A stretch of DNA of 64,000 nt from Nematostella vectensis (GCF_932526225.1 NC_064043.1:11530085-11594084); one strand, 5' to 3'. Positions 13,201 to 22,469 are shown, counted from the stretch's first letter. Notes: generated by a model not told the origin, from the letters alone. Program-made: numbers and translations.

Positions 13201-16200
13201 GTGTTGTACACAGGTCTATCGAATGAGACATCGACTAAACTGCCTATGGGAGAAAGTGACAGCGTCCTTGTGGTGGTGGTTATCATCTCAGACTCATATG
13301 GTTCAAGTTCAGAAGCACGGATAGAAGTGCAGGTAAGGATATGTACTGTTTGATCCTTTTCGTTTCACGATATTCATTCTTAAAATGAGCTCTTCGGGTC
13401 TCGGTATTTACTTCTCCTTGATTTGAACCGCATTTCTGAAACAGATAATTTTGTTCAAGGTTAAAAATCCGAGTTCGGTAAATTTAAGCTCCTTAACAAG
13501 TGGAATGGACAGTGTTGGAAGCAGCAAAGAAAACACACAGCAAGCTCTACAGCAAGTTGCGATCATCGGCAGTTTCCTGAATTCCTTAGCAGTCCTCAGC
13601 AGTGGAAGCAACATCGATAGCAGTGGAGGGGATGGGCATGCTTCCAGTGGAGCGGGCAGTTCTAGTGGAGGTGCTTCCGGTGGAGCAGGCGGTTCTAGTG
13701 GAGGTGCTAACGGTGGAGCGGGCAGTTCTAGTGGAGGTGCTTCCGGTGGAGCAGGCGGTTCTAGTGGAGGTGCTTCCGGTGGAGCAGGCGGTTCTAGTGG
13801 AGGTGCTTCCGGTGGAGCGGGCAGTTCTAGTGGAGGTGCTTCCGGTGGAGCAGGTGGGTCTAGTGGGGCTTCCTTATCTACAGGGAGCGATTCAGGCAGC
13901 AGCTCTAGTGGTAATGGAGGTGACTCTTCAGATGGAGGCTCTAACAAGAGCAGCACCAATCAAAGTGGCAACTCTAGTGAATCAAGCGCGTCTCAAGCGG
14001 AAAGAGAAAAAGAGCGAATAATGCAAGCCACGGCGGCTGCAAGAAGGCAAAGAATCGAGGTAACAATGGAAATAGATTCATGATGAATATTTTTTTTTTT
14101 CCATGAAGTAATTGTTTGGATTAATTTTTTCAAAGGTCAGAGAGCGAATACTTGTTCAAGTATCGGGCATCCCTTTAGCATCTTCAGCTGACCTGGAGCT
14201 AACAAGCAACGCCCTTCGATCAGTCACGCACAGGAGCGAGGAGTTGTCGAGTACAGCACAGGTAAACCACCGATGGGCAGTAGATGTTACATAGGGGAGC
14301 ATATTTCTTCGGTTATTCCGATTTTCCTCCCTTTACAAAAACCAACGATTTCAATCTAAGCTGTGTTCTGTGGTCAGGCATGACTCGTATCGCGGCTGCC
14401 TGAGGCGCCTTCTATGCCTTCGACTCGATAAAGTAATACCTGCGCTCTTGTTAGCATTCCAGCTGCAAGGAGGGTGATTAGCCTCCCTAATAACGTGATC
14501 CCTCTTTTATTTAATTAAAACAAGGTTTGGCTCCCTGTGTCCTGTTACAGGCAGCTGGGCTGAAGTCTTTGTCTAACATTGGGAGCGTTCTCACCGCATT
14601 GTCAAGTTCCGATACACCTGCCGATACAGTAGAAAGAATCGGAAAGGCGGTCCTTACCAGTCTGGCAAGTATCATGGAAGCAGCTTTAAGCCTTGGCCAA
14701 CAAAACAACCGTAAGGTAAGCCTTATCGTTCATTTTTATGTCTTTACGGTGACATTTTTTACTATGCTGTACTATTAGCTGCTGAATTAGTAGTAACTTC
14801 GGCGCGGTTGTTTTTCCACCACTCCTTATCATTCCAGCTCATTTTATATACAAAATGTGAGGAACCGCATTAAAGCCCCTTACAAACCTCTTTTTGATAT
14901 ATCAATTTTTTGATATTTTGATGCCTCACGGTTGCAGGATATTCTTCGGAACCTTACATGTGACATCACGAGAATCATAGACGACACCAGCTTCTCTTTA
15001 TCTACTCAAAAACAGATAGGAGAGAACCCATTATTAGTCAATACAAGCCAATTTACACTTGTAGCAGACAGACACGACAGCGTATCGCTCCAAGGGAAAC
15101 GATTTGTTTTAACGTCCGGAAGCTTCACAATCCCTAAAAAGTTTGGGATTCCAGGAGTACAACGTCGCACACCACTGAATGTTCAGGTATGGTTGTAATA
15201 ATGTTTAGGTAAAGACACTTTTAACAGGGCCTAGTATTAAAAAAATGACCAGTAGAGGCGTGGCTGTGTCCCCCCTTTTTTTTGTTTCTGTATTGTGCCC
15301 CTCCACCCTCCAAATCTTACGTGGCCTGCTACGGCTCTGTATGAGGGTTAGACCCATAACTTGGGGGTGTATTGGCACGGTGTGGCTAATGCCACGTTTT
15401 GTCTGTTACAGTTCAAGGTGTCGCCACCTTATCCTCAACCATCACAAAAATCATCATGAGAAAAATAATGAAAAGGCCAGATATTGAGAGTAATATATTT
15501 TCTTTCAGGTTTTAGAATTCAAGGAAAATGTCTTCGCCTATTCTAGCAATGTTCCTGTCAATTCGTCGTTGATCGCTATGAAATTCCTAGACGATTCAAA
15601 TCGTGAAATACCAGTAAGAAATCTGCAGCAGCCAATCAGGATTTTGATAACTGTTCCATTGGTGTTAATACACAACTCTGAAAAACACTCGATTGACTTT
15701 AAAGAGGAAAGGAATAAGTTACTGAGGGTGCATCAGTTTGGACGTGCGAGGAACGCGAGTTCCATTATAATCGCTTTAAACGCATCTACAGACATACCAG
15801 ATGTTCAATGGATGACATTTTTCCAGAAAAGCCACTTACCTAACATAAACAGCTCTACATTCTTTAACATGGAAACAAAAGAAGACAAGAGTATAGTGAG
15901 TGACTACCAAGTATTAATTGAACAAAAGAAACTGAACTTCAGCGGTGTTTACAATATTGGACTGCTTCCATTGATCCCAAGCCGTCACCAGAAGAGCTGG
16001 CAAACTGGCAATGTGTCTCTTTCTTACACACTGCATGTGTACGAGGCCGCTTGTTACTATTGGGATGAAAGGAGTGAGGGATGGGGGACCGACGGTTGTA
16101 TGGTAAATGTAATATTCCTGTAGATAACTGGGGGTGAAAATTAGATGCATTTTAATGTTCTTTTTTCATTTAAAATAGATATCTATGTGGAAATCGCGAT

Positions 16201-19200
16201 ACCTCTTCAGGAACGTTTCGAGGATATTTTCTCAAACAGACACAATGGCCACATTTAAGACGAAACTCTCCCTCCGCCTTAAAATATTCTGAACTGAATC
16301 GTGCTACGATGATTTCTGGTGCTTCCTTGATTTCTATGATTTCTGGTTTTTCGCTTGCCTTGTCATATCCCTTGGCCCTCATGTCGTTCACAAAAAATTC
16401 ACGAATACGCACGTGCGTATTGGCGTATAGGGGACAACGCCCCTGATCTTGACGCCACTTGTTTTAAAGTCCTAGTCTGTGTTAAGCTTACTTGCTTATT
16501 TGTGTTAAGCTGGCCATCCAGTCTAACCAAAACACAAACACAAGGGTAGAGGCATTAGGCCAGTGGTTAAGAGCTCATTTTTTTGAATTAAAGCCAAGTA
16601 TCAGTCTATTAATTCCCTTTTAAGGTTGGGAAGGCGACACGCCCTGGCATAGTGGAGTGCATGTGTGACCATCTCACGGCTTTCGGTGCAAACTTCCGCG
16701 TCCTTCCAACGAGTGTAGTGCCACCAGTGGTTACCACAGTTTCCAAAGCAGACCTTCCCTATACAAGGCCTATTAGGACGCCCCTGGTATTGGCACTGGT
16801 CATGACGGCCTTTGCGTGTTACCTTATCATGCTTGTCTGGGCGCGAAGAGAGGATATACGGGATGACAAAAGGGTACTATTTTTGAATAAGAAATAGAGA
16901 AGGATAAAACTTTGAAAAAATTCCAACAGGAGTATAGAGCATCATTAAGTATTGGAGCTTCGGTAAAATGTTTAACGTGTCAGTCATTAAAATAATCTAC
17001 TGGAAGATGTCAAACTGATTTTGGATTTTCCACGAGGCGCTGTTGTTCTGGATTTGTTGTCTTTTATCCATGTATAATTCTCAACGATTTATGATAAAAT
17101 TCATATTTATATAATAATTATATATATATAATTATGTTTTCCCGTTGGATGCTGAATGTTCTAATGAACTAAGAGAAGTGTAGAAGTCCGTGGTAAGGCC
17201 TAACAGGATTGGCTATATTACCTTATTGTTCTATTGTATTCTCGTTCTTTGTCTGTGGTGCACCAATCCAATGCGGTGAAACTTTCTGATTGCTTCTACA
17301 TGGCCAAACAAGATTTTAAGAGATAATATTTGTATTCTGTCGCAGGCAGAGATATACTCCTTGGATGACAACTCGGGCATGGATAAAGGCCACTACGATG
17401 TTACCGTCTACACCGGTATGTCCAACGACGCAGGCACAACCTCTACCGTGTGCTGCCTTATAGAAGGAGATCGCGGGCAGACCACACCTCGAGCACTCTT
17501 TGACCCCTCTAGAATACGATTTAAGAGGGGCGCCGAAGACTCTTTCTACCTCACCACACCAGAGCCCTTAGGGACCATCTCGGACCTGACCGTGTGGCAT
17601 AGCGATTCGGGTAGAAGTCCCTCCTGGTACCTGCGCAGGATTGTAGTCTCTGACCTTATCTCTGGGAAAAGCTTCATTTTTTTGTGTGAGCGATGGCTAG
17701 CCGTGGAGTATGATGACGGTCAGGTCTCTAGGAGCCTAAGTGTTGCGTCAGGCAAAGAAATAAATAATTTCCGTCATTTGTTTTACAGTAATGTTAAAAG
17801 TGCTTTTGTTGATCACCATATTTGGGTTTCAGTGTTGTTTAGACCAGCCAAAAGTAATTTTACCCGTGTGCAACGCCTATCATGCTGTCTGCTGCTTTTC
17901 TTGGCAATTATCTTGGGGAATATAATTCTTCGTAACGTCTTTAATTATCGAACTGTAATACTGTCGATATCAGATTACTCGCTCAGCACTGCGGATATAT
18001 ACGTCGGAGCTGTGGTTGGGTCTCTGGTAATGCCAATAAGCCTACTCTTGGGCTTTATGTTTCAAATGATTGAAAGGAAACCTACAAAGGTCGTCGGTAC
18101 TTCAAAGGACGCACCAAAAAGCACAGAAAATAACGAGCCCCACCAAGGTGTAGATCAGTTTGAAGACATTTTGAAATGGCTAGACGAAGGCCAAACACTC
18201 GAGAGTACCAGTGACGTAGACAGACAGGCCTTTCATGGTGAGAACTTACAGGGTAATGTCAACGATGGATTCACCAGCAGTGCACGCGTGTTTGAGACGG
18301 AAGAGGAAATGATAGAGACGTTTGAGACTTCTAGTGATAAGCCAACTGCACCGGTAGATAAACCCAATAAATACGACATCTCCCCACAAGTGGCTCTGAA
18401 GTACATGCAATCTGACAAGACGGCTACGAAGCTCGAGAAGTACGTACTGCGGAACAGGCTAATTCAAAAGCACAGACTGCCTTACTGCTGCGTCGCGGTG
18501 GCCTGGATACTCCTGGGGACCCTTATCGGGGTGACAGCATTTTTTGCAATAACCCTCGGATTGCAGTACGAAATAATGATGTCCCAATTGTGGTTTGTGA
18601 CCGCACTAATGGCATTCCTATTGGACTTTCTCGTCATGCAGCCGCTGCGAGTACTGATTACAGTTCTGTTTGAGACTTGGGCCTCAGCAAAGAGTGGTAA
18701 TGACAGACACGAGGACATTACGCTGACATTTGAAGACATAGAGACGCTAGAGAAACACAAGAACCAGCATCGCCATGGCTACGTACCGGAAATGACGTTT
18801 AGGCCGTACAACCCGAGTAGGAGAAAGATAGAGTTGAAGAGGCAGCATAGACTGAAGGAAATCGAGAGGATCAACCTCTTGAAGGAATTGATGGTGTACT
18901 TGGTTTTCTTGGGTTGTCTGGCCGGGGTTGGCGTGGGTCACCGCAGTCCCGAGGAGTACACTATGGTGAATACCTTGAGGAACGTTTTCCAAGAACCGTC
19001 ATTAGATGAGGTATAAATGAAACAGGCCCCAAGCAGTGGGTGGGGCAAAGGGGGCATGTGTTTCCCCCAATATTTTAAACAGTTATAGGAAATGACCAGT
19101 AGGGGCGTGACTGTGCTCCCCCCAGTGTATTCTAGATGTTTCTGAATCGTGCCGCCCACCAAATAATTCGAGGCTTGCTACAGCTATGTGAAACCATGTC

Positions 19201-22200
19201 GCGGTATCGACTCTGCCAAGTTTTCGTCTTTAATAAGACTTTTTGGGGGCAGAGTCGACTATCAGTTTTTGGTGAGCCATATTTTATACTTTGGTTAGCG
19301 AACACGGATATTTTGGTATTTCAATTGATTTGATATGAAACCATGTCGTCAATATAATTGAAGTTTACATTGCCCTGAAAAAGAGCTCTTGTGGTCTCAC
19401 AAAAGTTATTAACTTATCATACTTAGTCCTTTTAAAAAGTTAACAAGGCACACATTTTAGAAAATAATTTTCAACTTTGTTAAAATCAAATTTGTGTAGA
19501 ATTGTTCCACACCGCGTTAAAATTTTGCTCCCTATAATGATACAACTTTAACACGATATAAACAGTAAAATCCGTTGTAGCTAAAACTTGACCAAGTCTT
19601 TGCTCATTTACCACAATAGCGTGGACTTGTACAGAGATATTGGGAAAAGGTCGAGAAGGAATTCATCGCTCTGCTTATCGGGCTGGAAGAAGAAGGAGTA
19701 CGTTGTAATCCCGTCAACGGTAACTTATGCTCCACCATTCTCTTGGGCGCAACGAGGATAAGGCAGTTACGAGTTGCTGCAGGTATTCGACACCTCACAT
19801 TTCAATCGTTTGCATTAGTACACGGCCACAGTAAAGGTCTCGAGGTTCAAAATAAGAATGGCTCGCAGGTAAATTCAGACTCCAAAAAGGGGAGGAGAAG
19901 GGGGAGGAGAGGGGGGAGGAGAGGGGGGAGGAGAGGGGGGTAGAGGTGAGAGGAGGGGGGAAGGAGGAGGAGGAGAGGGAGGAGGAGGAGAGGGAGGAGG
20001 AGGGGGTGGGAGGGATGTTATAGAAGATGAAAAGCGGTGAATAACGCGAAAATGTACCAGAAATTAATAAAATCGAGGGGGGCTAGTAATAGCGAGCCAA
20101 TCCATCCCAAGGATCCGCCCTTTGGCCTTGTTAAACAAGGTAAAGTACTACAACTTTTGGATTTAGGACCGTTCAAAGTTTATATCAAACATCACTCTAT
20201 AAGTAATTTTTCTGAAAGGAGAACGTATGGCATCAGTCTAAAAGTTCAAGCGATGTATTTTATTATAAAATTGTGAGCCGAAACTAACATGTATATTACT
20301 TGTGCAATCATTAGGGAGATGCCCTGTGCAGCAAAACATACAGACGTTGATACCCGAGTGCAATGTACAGTACTCCTGGAGCAACGAGGACACAGAGCCA
20401 TACCAAACAAACTGGACTTCTACTATCAACGCCAGCCTACCCAGCGAATGGACATACAGTTCCCAGGCAGAGCTTCGAGGCTACCCTTATGTCGGTTCTA
20501 TAGCTGTCTACGCGGGAGGAGGGTACATCAAGGTTTTCAAGTTATCATCTCTAGATGAACTTAACGCGCTTAAAAACTCCAACTGGATAGACAAGTACAC
20601 CAGAGCGGTGTTCTTAGAGATCAGTCTGTACAATGCACAGGTCGATGTATTTACATCAGTTACCTTTCTCTCTGAATGGTTACAGACGAACGATGTGATG
20701 TTTGTGAAGGATATCAGAACGGCGCGTTTGTATCATCGCCAAGGTACCATCTACTTTGTGACAATAGCATGCGAAATTATCACCATGGGTTTTCTTGTCT
20801 CCTTCGTTTACAAAGAAGTGAAGAAGGTCTGCAGAACTCGTGGGAAGTACTTCAAAGACAAATGGAATTGGCTAGAAGCAACGATTCTGTTGTTGATAGT
20901 AGCTAGTGGCTCAGTACTTCTCTTCCGCGAGACCCAGAAGGCTATTGTGATCGACAATGCAAAAGATCAGCTTCTTAAGAAAGGACGTCACTTCGTGAAC
21001 CTCTATCCCGCTGCTACCTGGGATGACGCATCGATCTGTTGCCTGGGACTTGTGATTTTCTTCAGCAATCTCAAGCTTCTCAAGCTCATGAGGTTCAACC
21101 ATCGTGTATTTCTTCTCACACGAACGTTATCTCGCGCTGCTCCCAAGCTTATGTCCTTCTCCGTCGTGTTTCTTACTGTTTATCTGGCCTATGGAAGCTT
21201 GTATTACCTGACCATTGGCACAAACCTGAAAGATTATTTGTCGCTTGGCCGTACCCTTGAGACTCTATTTTGTACGCTTCTTGGTCGATTTGACTATGTG
21301 CACATGACTGAGGTGATCCCGTTACTGGGCCCGGTATTCTTCTTCTCGTATATGCTTTTCGTGGTTATGGTTCTAATGAACGTATTCTTGGCCACGATTA
21401 TCGACGAGTTTGCTGAGGTTTGTAATGACGAAACCCTAAAGGCAAATGAGGTACACTTGTTGCATTTCATTAGTGAGAGAATCAGGCTGAAATTTGGAAT
21501 AGAGTCTAAAGAAGTAGCTGGGAGAAGTAACAAAGGGTGTACTGAGGATGAAGATAGCGAATCAAAGTTTATTGAAACAAAGATTGGCGCAAAGGACGGG
21601 GATGTTCTAGACATATTTCGTAAAGGACCTGACGATTTTGAATGCAGAGTTAGTCCGAAACACTCTGGAACCCCTGAAACCATTCCCAAAATTACAATTG
21701 AATGCGCAGACAACAACGACAGTGATTCCTTAATAGACGCTAAAGGAGTTTGCGATCTGAGTCTAAATGCGGACATAAAGTTAGAAGCGACTCCCCCGGC
21801 CACCCCTCGTCTGATTAGAGTCCAGGAATCACCACGACCTTGGAAAAGATCCGCTCCGTCCAGACAAGTCTTGTCAAGCCCACTGTTTTCCAGACATAAC
21901 ATAAGAGACGACTTGGAATCTTGTTGGTCACGTGACAGCGACACGCCGCACATTCGACGGGGGACGCCCCTATTACCAGACAGCATTCGGGCAATTGCTG
22001 TGTCCTTGTGGCGCCATGAGAGTACATCATCTTCAGTTAGTACTACAAGTGATGGCCTTACTTATGGCCTGCCTATTGACGAGAACAAAGAGCAAAGGGA
22101 GCCTTCTATTCCTTTAAATAGCAGCAGAGACGTATACAAGGCAACAAATAACAATTATATCATTGTAAAGTTACAGAAGCTTGCAAAGGCATTTGTCATC

Positions 22201-22266
22201 GTATGTCTCGATGATTTATTTGAAGATCGATTTTATGAATGGCTTGTCAAAATAAGGGTTGCATGA
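4195..22266 (+). CDS. gene A: polycystin-1-like receptor-channel, 17 exons
   Basis: Joined exons give one open frame of 3319 aa. Rough order: signal peptide 1-19; F5/8 type C domain 28-180; Thr-rich linker 181-217; eight PKD-like repeats 218 to about 950; REJ-like region about 950-1399; Gly/Ser-rich insert and GAIN domain 1400-1990 with the GPS ending CMCDHLTAF; TM1 about 2030; PLAT domain about 2065-2190; five further TMs; TOP domain 2605 to about 2815; channel module and cytoplasmic tail to 3319. Polycystin-1 proteins act in cilia and other sensory membranes, usually with a PKD2-type subunit, and are cut at the GPS. Vertebrate PKD1 has LRR, WSC and C-type lectin domains at its head; here a discoidin domain takes that place. 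Gene A is the most diverged of the three: longer giant exon, unique Gly/Ser insert, Arg beside the pore filter and a shorter C-terminus. Exon borders are inferred from splice consensus, preserved frame and agreement with genes B and C. Confidence 0.85.
4293..4365 (+). CDS. gene A exon 2: signal-peptide core
   Basis: Entered in phase 0 after AATAATAG and left in phase 1 at CAAG/GTATAC. Joined to exon 1 it reads MVKALVLFSAIVVYSYSA then Cys, a good signal peptide. Its length (73 bp) and phases match gene C exon 2 (67 bp). Its last bases and donor start the minisatellite at 4350-4578. Confidence 0.65.
4350..4578 (+). repeat. GTATAC-rich minisatellite grown from exon 2 donor
   Basis: Irregular tandem units of about 13-27 bp built from AGTATACCAGACAAG and GTATACCCGAC. 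The first unit is the end of gene A exon 2 with its donor. The full-length units repeat the CAAG/GTATAC junction. The palindrome GTATAC makes the array locally self-complementary. Confidence 0.8.
4801..4901 (+). repeat. two-copy direct repeat, ~50 bp
   Basis: Two near-identical copies (4801-4850 and 4852-4901) starting ATTCCCTCAGATGCACTTTG and ending AGCAAAATAT, inside gene A intron 2. Confidence 0.85.
5047..5351 (+). CDS. gene A exon 3: F5/8 type C domain, first part
   Basis: Encodes the discoidin signature: NRLIPDSRIKASSW, then AYDGRLGN, WCAMSHDQDQWLEVDIGE, VATQG and AWVSSFYLQFSPD. Such domains bind lipid head groups, glycans or matrix. It starts in phase 1 after CATTAG and ends in phase 0 at TTG/GTATGT. 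It is 305 bp, the same size as gene B exon 3. Confidence 0.88.
5612..5765 (+). CDS. gene A exon 4: F5/8 type C domain, end
   Basis: Closes the discoidin fold: IRGNSDAGT, then YTRYLRLNPHTW and ICLRLEIYGC, the usual C-terminal strand and Cys. Acceptor TTCTTAG; donor CGCAG/GTGAAC, phase 1. Confidence 0.87.
5966..6076 (+). CDS. gene A exon 5: Thr/Pro-rich linker
   Basis: Reads ETLPGVEMGPPC and then a Thr/Pro-rich stretch ending APTTTAIT, probably O-glycosylated. Genes B and C have the same exon (FDYPxPM..G.C plus a TTxxP tail). Phase 1 in, phase 1 out at ACAA/GTATGT. The last about 24 bases plus the donor are the founder unit of the 3-kb minisatellite that follows. Confidence 0.8.
6053..9043 (+). 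repeat. 34-bp minisatellite, ~87 copies, exon 5 end plus splice donor
   Basis: Almost the whole of gene A intron 5 is a tandem array of a 34-bp unit. The unit consists of AGCCCAACAACC, then ACTGCCACTACAA and GTAAGT. It equals the last bases of exon 5 plus its donor (APTTTAIT/GTATGT). Main variants differ after the donor: GTAAGTAGAAGCC, GTAAGTTACAACAC, GTAAACTGAAGCC and GTAAGTTAAAGCTA. They are interspersed in short blocks, so amplification went on after divergence. Reverse-strand open frames here (repeats of LLVLAVVV) are by-products of the repeat. Confidence 0.95.
9111..9449 (+). CDS. gene A exon 6: first PKD-like repeat
   Basis: One PKD repeat: VWALGDGMEF, then YRRAGVYRISLTGYNEI, and VQNAIKGL leading to the next. 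Acceptor TTTTGTGTAG; donor CAAG/GTAATT. Phases 1-1. PKD repeats are Ig-like folds used for adhesion and force bearing. Confidence 0.87.
9977..12608 (+). CDS. gene A exon 7: seven PKD repeats and start of REJ
   Basis: This single 2632-bp exon encodes PKD repeats with FGD cores (TITFGDSSE, DFYGDGSS, CEWSFGDGNE, CAWDFGDGKN, INFGDDS) and aromatic-GxY strands (GTYSVKVV, GEYRVLIA). Two repeats have degenerate cores. It continues into the REJ-like region with CLIRQINF, LDYGQYEFQA, LTLDGTLSLDPD and FIWFC. There are many N-x-S/T sites. It ends in phase 2 at ATAAC/GTAAGT. It is 54 bp longer than the equal-sized exons in B and C. Confidence 0.9.
12759..13332 (+). CDS. gene A exon 8: REJ-like region, C-terminal half
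   Basis: Opens with CMANCRARLVPSTNLVLSSSC, which matches CxxxCxGRLM in B and C, and continues through YRFSLRSW, NGTCAVDPSFGEAM and IYCRDWEDPDTPLKYRFSY, typical REJ strands. Acceptor GACTATAG; donor CAG/GTAAGG, phase 0. Confidence 0.88.
13460..14059 (+). CDS. gene A exon 9: GAIN start with Gly/Ser-rich insert
   Basis: Begins VKNPSSVNLSSLTSG after GTTCAAG and ends RRQRIE/GTAACA, phases 0-0. Helical GAIN sequence surrounds a long Gly/Ser/Ala-rich low-complexity segment. At 600 bp it is about 2.6-3 times its counterparts in B (228 bp) and C (198 bp); the excess is the in-frame repeat expansion. Confidence 0.85.
13642..13870 (+). repeat. 33-bp coding repeat (GGAGSSSGGAS)
   Basis: About seven tandem copies of a 33-bp unit coding for GGAGSSSGGAS and its GGSSGG variants, all in frame inside gene A exon 9. 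It is absent from genes B and C. It probably makes a flexible spacer at the N-terminal face of the GAIN domain. Confidence 0.92.
14136..14261 (+). CDS. gene A exon 10: GAIN helix exon
   Basis: Encodes VRERILVQVSGIP, then DLELTSNALRSVTHRSEEL, an amphipathic helix that aligns with SALQDATTETKEL in gene B. Acceptor TTTTCAAAG; donor CACAG/GTAAAC. 42 codons, phase 0-0. Confidence 0.85.
14551..14715 (+). CDS. gene A exon 11: GAIN helix exon
   Basis: Encodes AAGLKSLSNIGSVLTALSSS and VERIGKAVLTSLASIMEAAL, helical GAIN subdomain A. Acceptor CCTGTTACAG; donor GTAAG/GTAAGC. 55 codons, phase 0-0. Confidence 0.85.
14938..15186 (+). CDS. gene A exon 12: GAIN domain
   Basis: Encodes DILRNLTCDITRIIDDTS, then a beta segment FTLVADRHDSVSLQGKRF and a PKKFG stretch before LNVQ. 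Matches the NINLTLER-like exon of genes B and C. Acceptor GGTTGCAG; donor CAG/GTATGG, phase 0-0. Confidence 0.86.
15246..15350 (+). repeat. dispersed short repeat, copy 1
   Basis: Begins ATGACCAGTAGAGGCGTGGC, passes through a C-rich run and ends GTGGCCTGCTACGGCTCTG, in gene A intron 12. Related copies lie at 19091-19195 and 37784-37890. The ends are weakly inverted (GGCGTGGC against the complement of GGCCTGCTACGGC), as in hAT-type MITEs. Confidence 0.6.
15509..16102 (+). CDS. gene A exon 13: GAIN subdomain B and first half of GPS
   Basis: Beta-rich GAIN core ending in the first half of the GPS, CYYWDERSEGWGTDGCM, which supplies the first two GPS cysteines and the Trp. Acceptor TTTCTTTCAG; donor ATG/GTAAAT, phase 0. 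In all three genes the same phase-0 intron splits the GPS here. Confidence 0.9.
16625..16873 (+). CDS. gene A exon 14: GPS cleavage site and TM1
   Basis: Reads VGKATRPGIVECMCDHLTAF: the last GPS Cys pair and the HL^T autoproteolysis site, intact. After a short stalk comes TM1 (LVLALVMTAFACYLIMLVW) and the basic WARRED turn shared with B and C. Acceptor CTTTTAAG; donor AAAAGG/GTACTA, phase 0-0. Confidence 0.9.
17187..17312 (+). repeat. dispersed ~130-bp repeat, copy in gene A
   Basis: Contains TAAGGCCTAACAGGATTGGC, CATTGTTCTATTGTATTCTC-like text and GTCTGTGGTGCACCAATCCA. Related copies lie at 37172-37312 (gene B) and 57785-57900 (gene C). Lies in gene A intron 14, just before the PLAT exon. 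Confidence 0.75.
17346..19010 (+). CDS. gene A exon 15: PLAT domain and TM2-TM6
   Basis: PLAT/LH2 domain: YDVTVYTGMSNDAGTTSTV, RIRFKRGAEDSF, VWHSDSGRSPSWYLRRIVV and FLCERWLAVEYDDGQ. It is followed by TM2 (LSCCLLLFLAIILGNII), TM3 (YVGAVVGSLVMPISLLLG), a long acidic cytoplasmic loop containing ILKWLDEGQ, TM4, TM5 (ending MQPLRVLITVLF) and TM6 (LMVYLVFLGCLAGVGVGHR). It ends at the start of the TOP domain, GAG/GTATAA. Phase 0-0, 555 codons. Confidence 0.92.
19091..19195 (+). repeat. dispersed short repeat, copy 2
   Basis: ATGACCAGTAGGGGCGTGAC through a C-rich run to GGCTTGCTACAGCTATG in gene A intron 15; same family as 15246-15350. Confidence 0.6.
19620..19782 (+). CDS. gene A exon 16: TOP domain segment
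   Basis: Encodes YWEKVEKEFIALL through CNPVNGNLCSTILLGATRIR and QLRVAAG. Genes B and C read NYWKWIENTVVPSLSS, CQPLTDYAIDC and GTARLRQLRVPPG at the same place. It is 163 bp against 172 bp. Acceptor CCACAATAG is weak; donor GCAG/GTATTC, phase 1. Confidence 0.8.
19884..20013 (+). repeat. G-rich polypurine tract
   Basis: About 130 bases nearly free of pyrimidines on the + strand, in gene A intron 16, made of GGGGAGGAGA units with G runs of four to six. It can form G-quadruplex or triplex DNA and RNA by composition. Confidence 0.9.
20315..22266 (+). CDS. gene A exon 17: TOP domain, channel module, cytoplasmic tail
   Basis: The TOP domain ends with LPSEWTYSSQAELRGYPYVG, YAGGGYIKVF, WIDKYTRAVFLEISLYNAQ and RTARLY. 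It is followed by channel helices: IACEIITMGFLVSFVYKEV; WLEATILLLIVASGSVLLF; SICCLGLVIFFSNLKLLKLM with the arginine-poor S4 end RFNHRVFLLTRTLSRA; LMSFSVVFLTVYLAYGSLYY; a pore segment LETLFCTLLGRFDY; and MLFVVMVLMNVFLATIIDEF. The tail is about 300 residues, acidic and Ser-rich, and ends with LDDLFEDRFYEWLVKIRVA and TGA at 22264-22266. The RYYVKD extension of B and C is missing. Acceptor CAATCATTAG, phase 1. Confidence 0.93.
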
Positions 22267-22335
22267 ACTGGCATATATCACTACTGATTACACCTACTTC
22301 GATTCTTTTTTAATAACTTGAAAATTTCAGATATT

Positions 22336-22469
22336 TATCATTCTTGCCAAAACAAAGCATAGATAAACTTTCGAATTCTGAAAAGGGAATTGAATTTGAC
22401 TTATATCATTCTAGCCAAAACAAAGCATAGATAAACTTTCAAATTCTAAAAAGGGAATTGAATTTGATT
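22336..22469 (+). repeat. two-copy tandem repeat, period ~67 bp
   Basis: Copies start at 22336 and 22403, each with CCAAAACAAAGCATAGATAA and AAGGGAATTGAATTTGA, just downstream of the gene A stop. Confidence 0.85.

Noticed and set aside
16170-16412. Reverse-strand 80-codon frame in gene A intron 13, with a CGHCVC stretch
   Set aside because: Composition is protein-like, but it is short, lacks any family signature I can name and sits inside an intron; could be a gene relic, not supportable.
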